DNA of 64,000 nt from Populus alba (Eukaryota > Streptophyta > Magnoliopsida > Malpighiales > Salicaceae): NCBI RefSeq assembly GCF_005239225.2, contig NC_133290.1:10300204-10364203 (forward strand). The letters run 5' to 3'. Numbering within the stretch: the stretch's first letter is position 1; each line of letters begins with the position of its first letter. This document shows positions 60,185 through 64,000 of this stretch, one piece after another. The notes beneath the pieces were generated by a model. The model searched no databases. It was not told the DNA's origin and saw nothing but the letters and a program-made list of their open reading frames with translations. A program made the position numbers and the translations under genes.

Positions 60185-60730
60185 ATGGTGGTTCCCAAAT
60201 ATACCGTTTCTCGCCCATGACACAAGCAAAGTCTTCTCCTCTATGGATCACTCCCTATACCTTTCAAGCCTACCCAAACTAGAACCGTTCTTGTTTCAGA
60301 AAAAAATTGTTGCTTTATTGGTTCGCAGTAGCACTCCCTCCTGCCACTAATCATTCTGGTTATAATGACTGGAATTCCAAATCTCACCGGCCCGCTCTCG
60401 AAACTTTCTTTTATTCTACTCCATCCTCGAGTAACCTGCCATGCTATGTTATGATTCTTAATTATGAAGAAGTAGAAGCTGTGACTTTTTGCAAGATCGG
60501 AGACGACAAACATTGGAGAATTGGAATCTTGTCGTTGTCGGAGGCGGTGGCGGTGGCCTGAAGATATGGCAAGCTGTGATGGACGGTTCTGCTTCATGGA
60601 CTCTGATGGAAATTTGTGTCTCTCTGATGATTTAAACTCAACCACTCCAAAGATATCTCAAATCATCTACCTCCCCTGCTGGGATTATTATTATGGTGAT
60701 GATGATGAACGAAAGTGCTACTTGGCATAA
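60185..60730 (+). pseudogene. F-box/DUF295-like gene remnant
   Basis: Broken frames on the plus strand. The first, around 60190-60350, reads WFPNIPFLAHDTSKVFSSMD..LYLSSLPKLE. A second (60331-60561) contains VMILNYEEVEAVTFCKIGDDKHWRI. A third frame takes over near 60555 with EDMASCDGRFCFMDSDGNL. The order and wording (a bare propeller start, then CKIGDD.W, then a SCDG.FY.LD.G.L-type block) fit plant F-box proteins with a DUF295 domain, but the middle is missing and at least two shifts are present. No F-box motif is visible upstream. Identification from memory of the family, moderate at best. Confidence 0.45.
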
Positions 60731-60827
60731 GTATCAGCCAATTACTTATTGCAGTGCAGTGAAAGAGTAAGTATCAGCCAATTACTTATTGCAGTGCAGT
60801 GAAAGAGCAAATATCAGCCAATTACTG
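60731..60827. repeat. 40-bp tandem repeat, about 2.4 copies
   Basis: GTATCAGCCAATTACTTATT plus GCAGTGCAGTGAAAGAGTAA, repeated at 60731 and 60771 with one partial copy at 60811. It directly follows the F-box-like remnant. Confidence 0.95.
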
Positions 60828-63800
60828 CATCGTCTCGGAAGGTGCAGGAGTAGAAGGAAATCGCATATACTATACCGAGCAAAATCCATTAATCATATAG
60901 AGCATGAAATAGATGCAGTACCTCCATTTCAAAGACAGTAGCTTGGATGGAATGTGGTTCGCCCCCTTACCAGATAATCAAGCATCAAACATAAACAATT
61001 TTCAGTTAATAATCATAAATCAAAATAGATTTCAATGGAAAAAACAAAACCCTAACATTAAAACTCAAAAAAACAGTTCAGTTATTGATGCAATCTAACC
61101 CTAGATTATTTATTAACAAATTCACGTGAAGATGTTGATGAAAATAAACAAACAAAAATGATCAAAATCAAGTAGCCAAGGCAATGTGCATATGAAGAGT
61201 CAAAGTTTGTCTCATGTTAGAATTTACATTTTCCTTGCATGAATAATAGCAGGCCACTACTCATATTATTAGTTTATAGGAAAGGTAAAATCATCATTTA
61301 TCAACCCAGGTTGTATGCGCTTAATTAGAAAGGACTTTTAAAGACATTTATTGTAGACTATTGTTATGGGCTATGAAATAAATGTATGTAGGTAATTGAG
61401 AATTTCTTAAATCTTATTTTGAGCATATTATGATTCATTCCTTGTAATTATGCACAAAACTAGTGTTTTAAAGATTTTTTCAGGAAAAGAATTTCAAATG
61501 TTGTGAGATCATGCAATTGGTAAAGAAATGTTCTTTATACCAAGAATTCATGGCTAAACTTTATTAATTTGAAAAAAACTGGACACATCATACATAGTAT
61601 TTCTCTACATAATTGAATATTTGATAATATAATAAGGATTGAAATATGATATTGAAGCTAATTACAATCATGTGTATACATCTAATTGTTTATGTATAAA
61701 ACAAATTCTGGATTTGTCAATGACCTATGATGTTTTAGGTTCAATACAGTCATAAAAGATGAGGGCGCTATATATACATTAAAAACTACTATGTATTTGT
61801 TAGGTGGGGTTTGGTAATTTCAAAAACACCTTATGAACCATGAACTGGTAAAAAACATAGTTTAAAACACTTGTATGTTTAGGGTTACTTGGAAAAAGTA
61901 TTAATTTATAATATACATGAAAAGAATTACTAGTATTTAAGTACAACTAGTGGTTTCTTTATAGGTTATCTAGAAAAATATAAAACATATAAGAGCCGAG
62001 ATTCAATTGAAAAGTTATAATAAGTTATAATGGATTCAAAGATTAAAGTGAAATGAAAAAAAAAAAAAAGAATTGTGCGTGAATAACATGAACCAACATG
62101 TGGAGGGTGGCAGTGAGCTTTGGGTGTGATATTATTTAAAAACAATCTTATTTGGTGTTCTTGAAACTGTCTCTACATCCCTGTGATGAAAAGGTGGCGC
62201 GTGTAGCAAATTACCCACAACACTTTTTTTTTCCCTTCTCTCTTCTTTATTTTCCCTCTCTTTTCCCCTTAGATTATTTTTTTTTCATCCTTTACAACTT
62301 TTTTTTTTTTAATTTTTTCTCAATTTTAGTCTCTCTAGATTAAATCTCTTCAAAAACGGCTGATCAATTTTCTGCAAAATCGGGTGTAAACCTAGTCCAT
62401 GTCCTATTCGATGTAAGATAAGGTGCCATTGAAAATAACCAATAATAATGCACATGAACATGCTAATTTTTCACATGGTATTTCATTGACCGTGTTTTTT
62501 TTTTTATTATTCCACACTTTACTGTATTTTAATATATTTTTTAAATAAAAAATAATTGATATTATAATATTAAACACGCTATCCAAATTTTCAAGAAAAG
62601 GATAGTAACATGACTTTCTTCAATAGCTTTCGTCATTTGATTTCAACCAAGGAAGTAGCATATATCATTTCATTTAAAATCTAGTACCACTATACAAAAT
62701 TTATATGCCTCTTGGAGTGCTAGAAATCAGCTAAATTTAGATGCAAGATGTATAAAGTTAATTTTAGTGGTTAAAATCACGCATGCTCTCTCAAATATCA
62801 ATTTTATTTTTTATCTAATCAATCTCCTACTCCATTTTTCAATCAAATTGAGTCCTCTAGTTTCAATTTACCAATTACTAAGGCCACCTTTCAACTCATG
62901 ATCATTAGATGACTTCCACCTTTTTTCCGTATGTAGAAATAAAATTATAAAAATAGATGAAAGGGATTCAATCATGGATAAATTTAAATTAAAAAGGTTC
63001 TATTTAACAAAAATTAATAGGGTAAATTAAAAAAAATCTGGAGATAAACTATATTTATTATCTTAAAGTGTAAAAAAAGCCCCCTCGTATTTAAATAAGT
63101 ATTTGTAAAAAACCACTTTTGTATCCAAAAATACCCATACTAGTTTTAAAATCATTCTCATTAACCTCAAGGATATTTTCAGTATAAAATGAGAGTTTTG
63201 TAATATCTTGATAATTTTGAATGTAACTATAATTTCATGATATTATGGGGTTATTTTGATAAAATATTGATACTTGAGAAGCCATATATGTTTTCTATGT
63301 CGTGACGGCATAATATATGGGTCTCCTCTATAAAAGTCTTAAGAAAAGAAGGCCAATCCAACCGATCTATGGTTTGGGGGTTCGTTAAATTTGTTTTATG
63401 ATCCAAAGTGATCCATAAAATCTCATGTCGCATTCTGTCCGCTATATTTTTTTTTAATACATTTAAAGAAAAACTAGTGTAATAACACAATTGAAGAAAG
63501 CAATAGTGAAATAGTATAATTTGGACTTGTCGTGATTGAAAAACACAACCTCAACCTTTATAGCTTCTTAAAATAATGACATCTAATAAAAAAAAAAATT
63601 AAATGGGCTGGAGAGAAAAAACAAAGAGAGAAAGTAAAAAAAAAAAATTTTGGAGACACATTTAAGCTTCAATTATGACACTATCAGTACCATCAAAAAG
63701 ATTTCAATGAGACAAGTCTAACAACCTTAAGAAAAGTCATCAACGGTAACCCGAGTGAGTTACACTTGTCATCAAAGACAAGTGAGATACTCTCCTTTTT

Positions 63801-63870
63801 TAGGTGGCAATGTGGACTAATTGAGTCATCATTGGTGACTTTACTAGAAAGTTGTTACCATCCGATCTCA
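60828..63870. other. intergenic, no gene recognised
   Basis: AT-rich DNA with poly(T) tracts (62224-62310). A further piece of the AT-rich dispersed family is possible at 62515-62590. No gene is supportable. Confidence 0.5.
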
Positions 63871-63990
63871 AGTAATTATTTTTAATAGAAAATAAAATTT
63901 TTCCGGTAATAATCTCTTCTAAACTTAATGCATATCAAGAAAGTAAGTTATTATAAACTATAAAAATACACAAAAATATATTAGGATTGT
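63871..63990 (+). mobile_element. fragment of Athila-like pol, same family as element B
   Basis: Aligns without gaps by eye to about 15095-15214 of element B (shared TTTTCCGGTAATAATCTCTT, AACTTAATGCA, AAGTTATTA, CACAAAAAT). That is the region between protease and RT. Nearly all differences are C to T or G to A. The match weakens after about 63985 and the window ends at 64000. Confidence 0.85.
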
Positions 63991-64000
63991 AACAGTTCCG

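Overview
The window is nuclear DNA of a woody eudicot. The AT-rich dispersed repeats and the gene sequences look most like Salicaceae (Populus or Salix), which is an inference. Genes have plant GT-AG introns, there is one nuclear tRNA gene, and about half of the window is transposable-element DNA with plant-type Ty3/Gypsy signatures.

Layout: (1) 1-1440, part of a minus-strand Tat/Ogre-type LTR that runs off the left edge. (2) 2199-25156, a nested complex. The outer element A is a minus-strand, pol-less Tat/Ogre-like retrotransposon with target duplication ATGGG. It holds a broken gag and a roughly 1.3 kb array of 30-bp hairpin units. Its right LTR was hit twice: by a young plus-strand Athila-like element B (10722-22552, duplication CCTGG) and by a non-autonomous hAT element (22709-23869, duplication GTCACGAT). 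The left LTR of A preserves both sites in empty form. (3) 25517-28983, a 3.47 kb solo Tat/Ogre LTR with duplication ATAGT. (4) 31031-31546, a foldback-like repeat. (5) 32.9-37.3 kb, a gene cluster: isoprenylcysteine methyltransferase (ICMT), a dead class III peroxidase copy, tRNA-Lys(CUU) and an intact class III peroxidase. (6) 37.3-48.5 kb, gene-poor DNA with a Copia remnant and a long imperfect hairpin at 42.15-42.35 kb. (7) 49620-59586, a complete 23-exon class VIII myosin. (8) 60.2 kb to the end, a broken F-box/DUF295-like gene and AT-rich DNA, ending in a decayed fragment of the same pol family as element B.

The most notable object is element B. Between integrase and the polypurine tract, where related elements carry env-like or unknown ORFs, it has two extra plus-strand ORFs. 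One is an unrecognised 182-aa protein with a Cys4 motif. The other is an uninterrupted, intronless 217-aa homologue of LONELY GUY (LOG), the cytokinin-activating phosphoribohydrolase. The LTRs differ by only about five substitutions, so the insertion is recent, and the LOG-like frame is intact while gag-pol carries five +1 homopolymer shifts and one stop.

ICMT, the intact peroxidase and the myosin are ordinary single-copy-type plant genes with clean frames. They show no functional link to each other or to the transposons.
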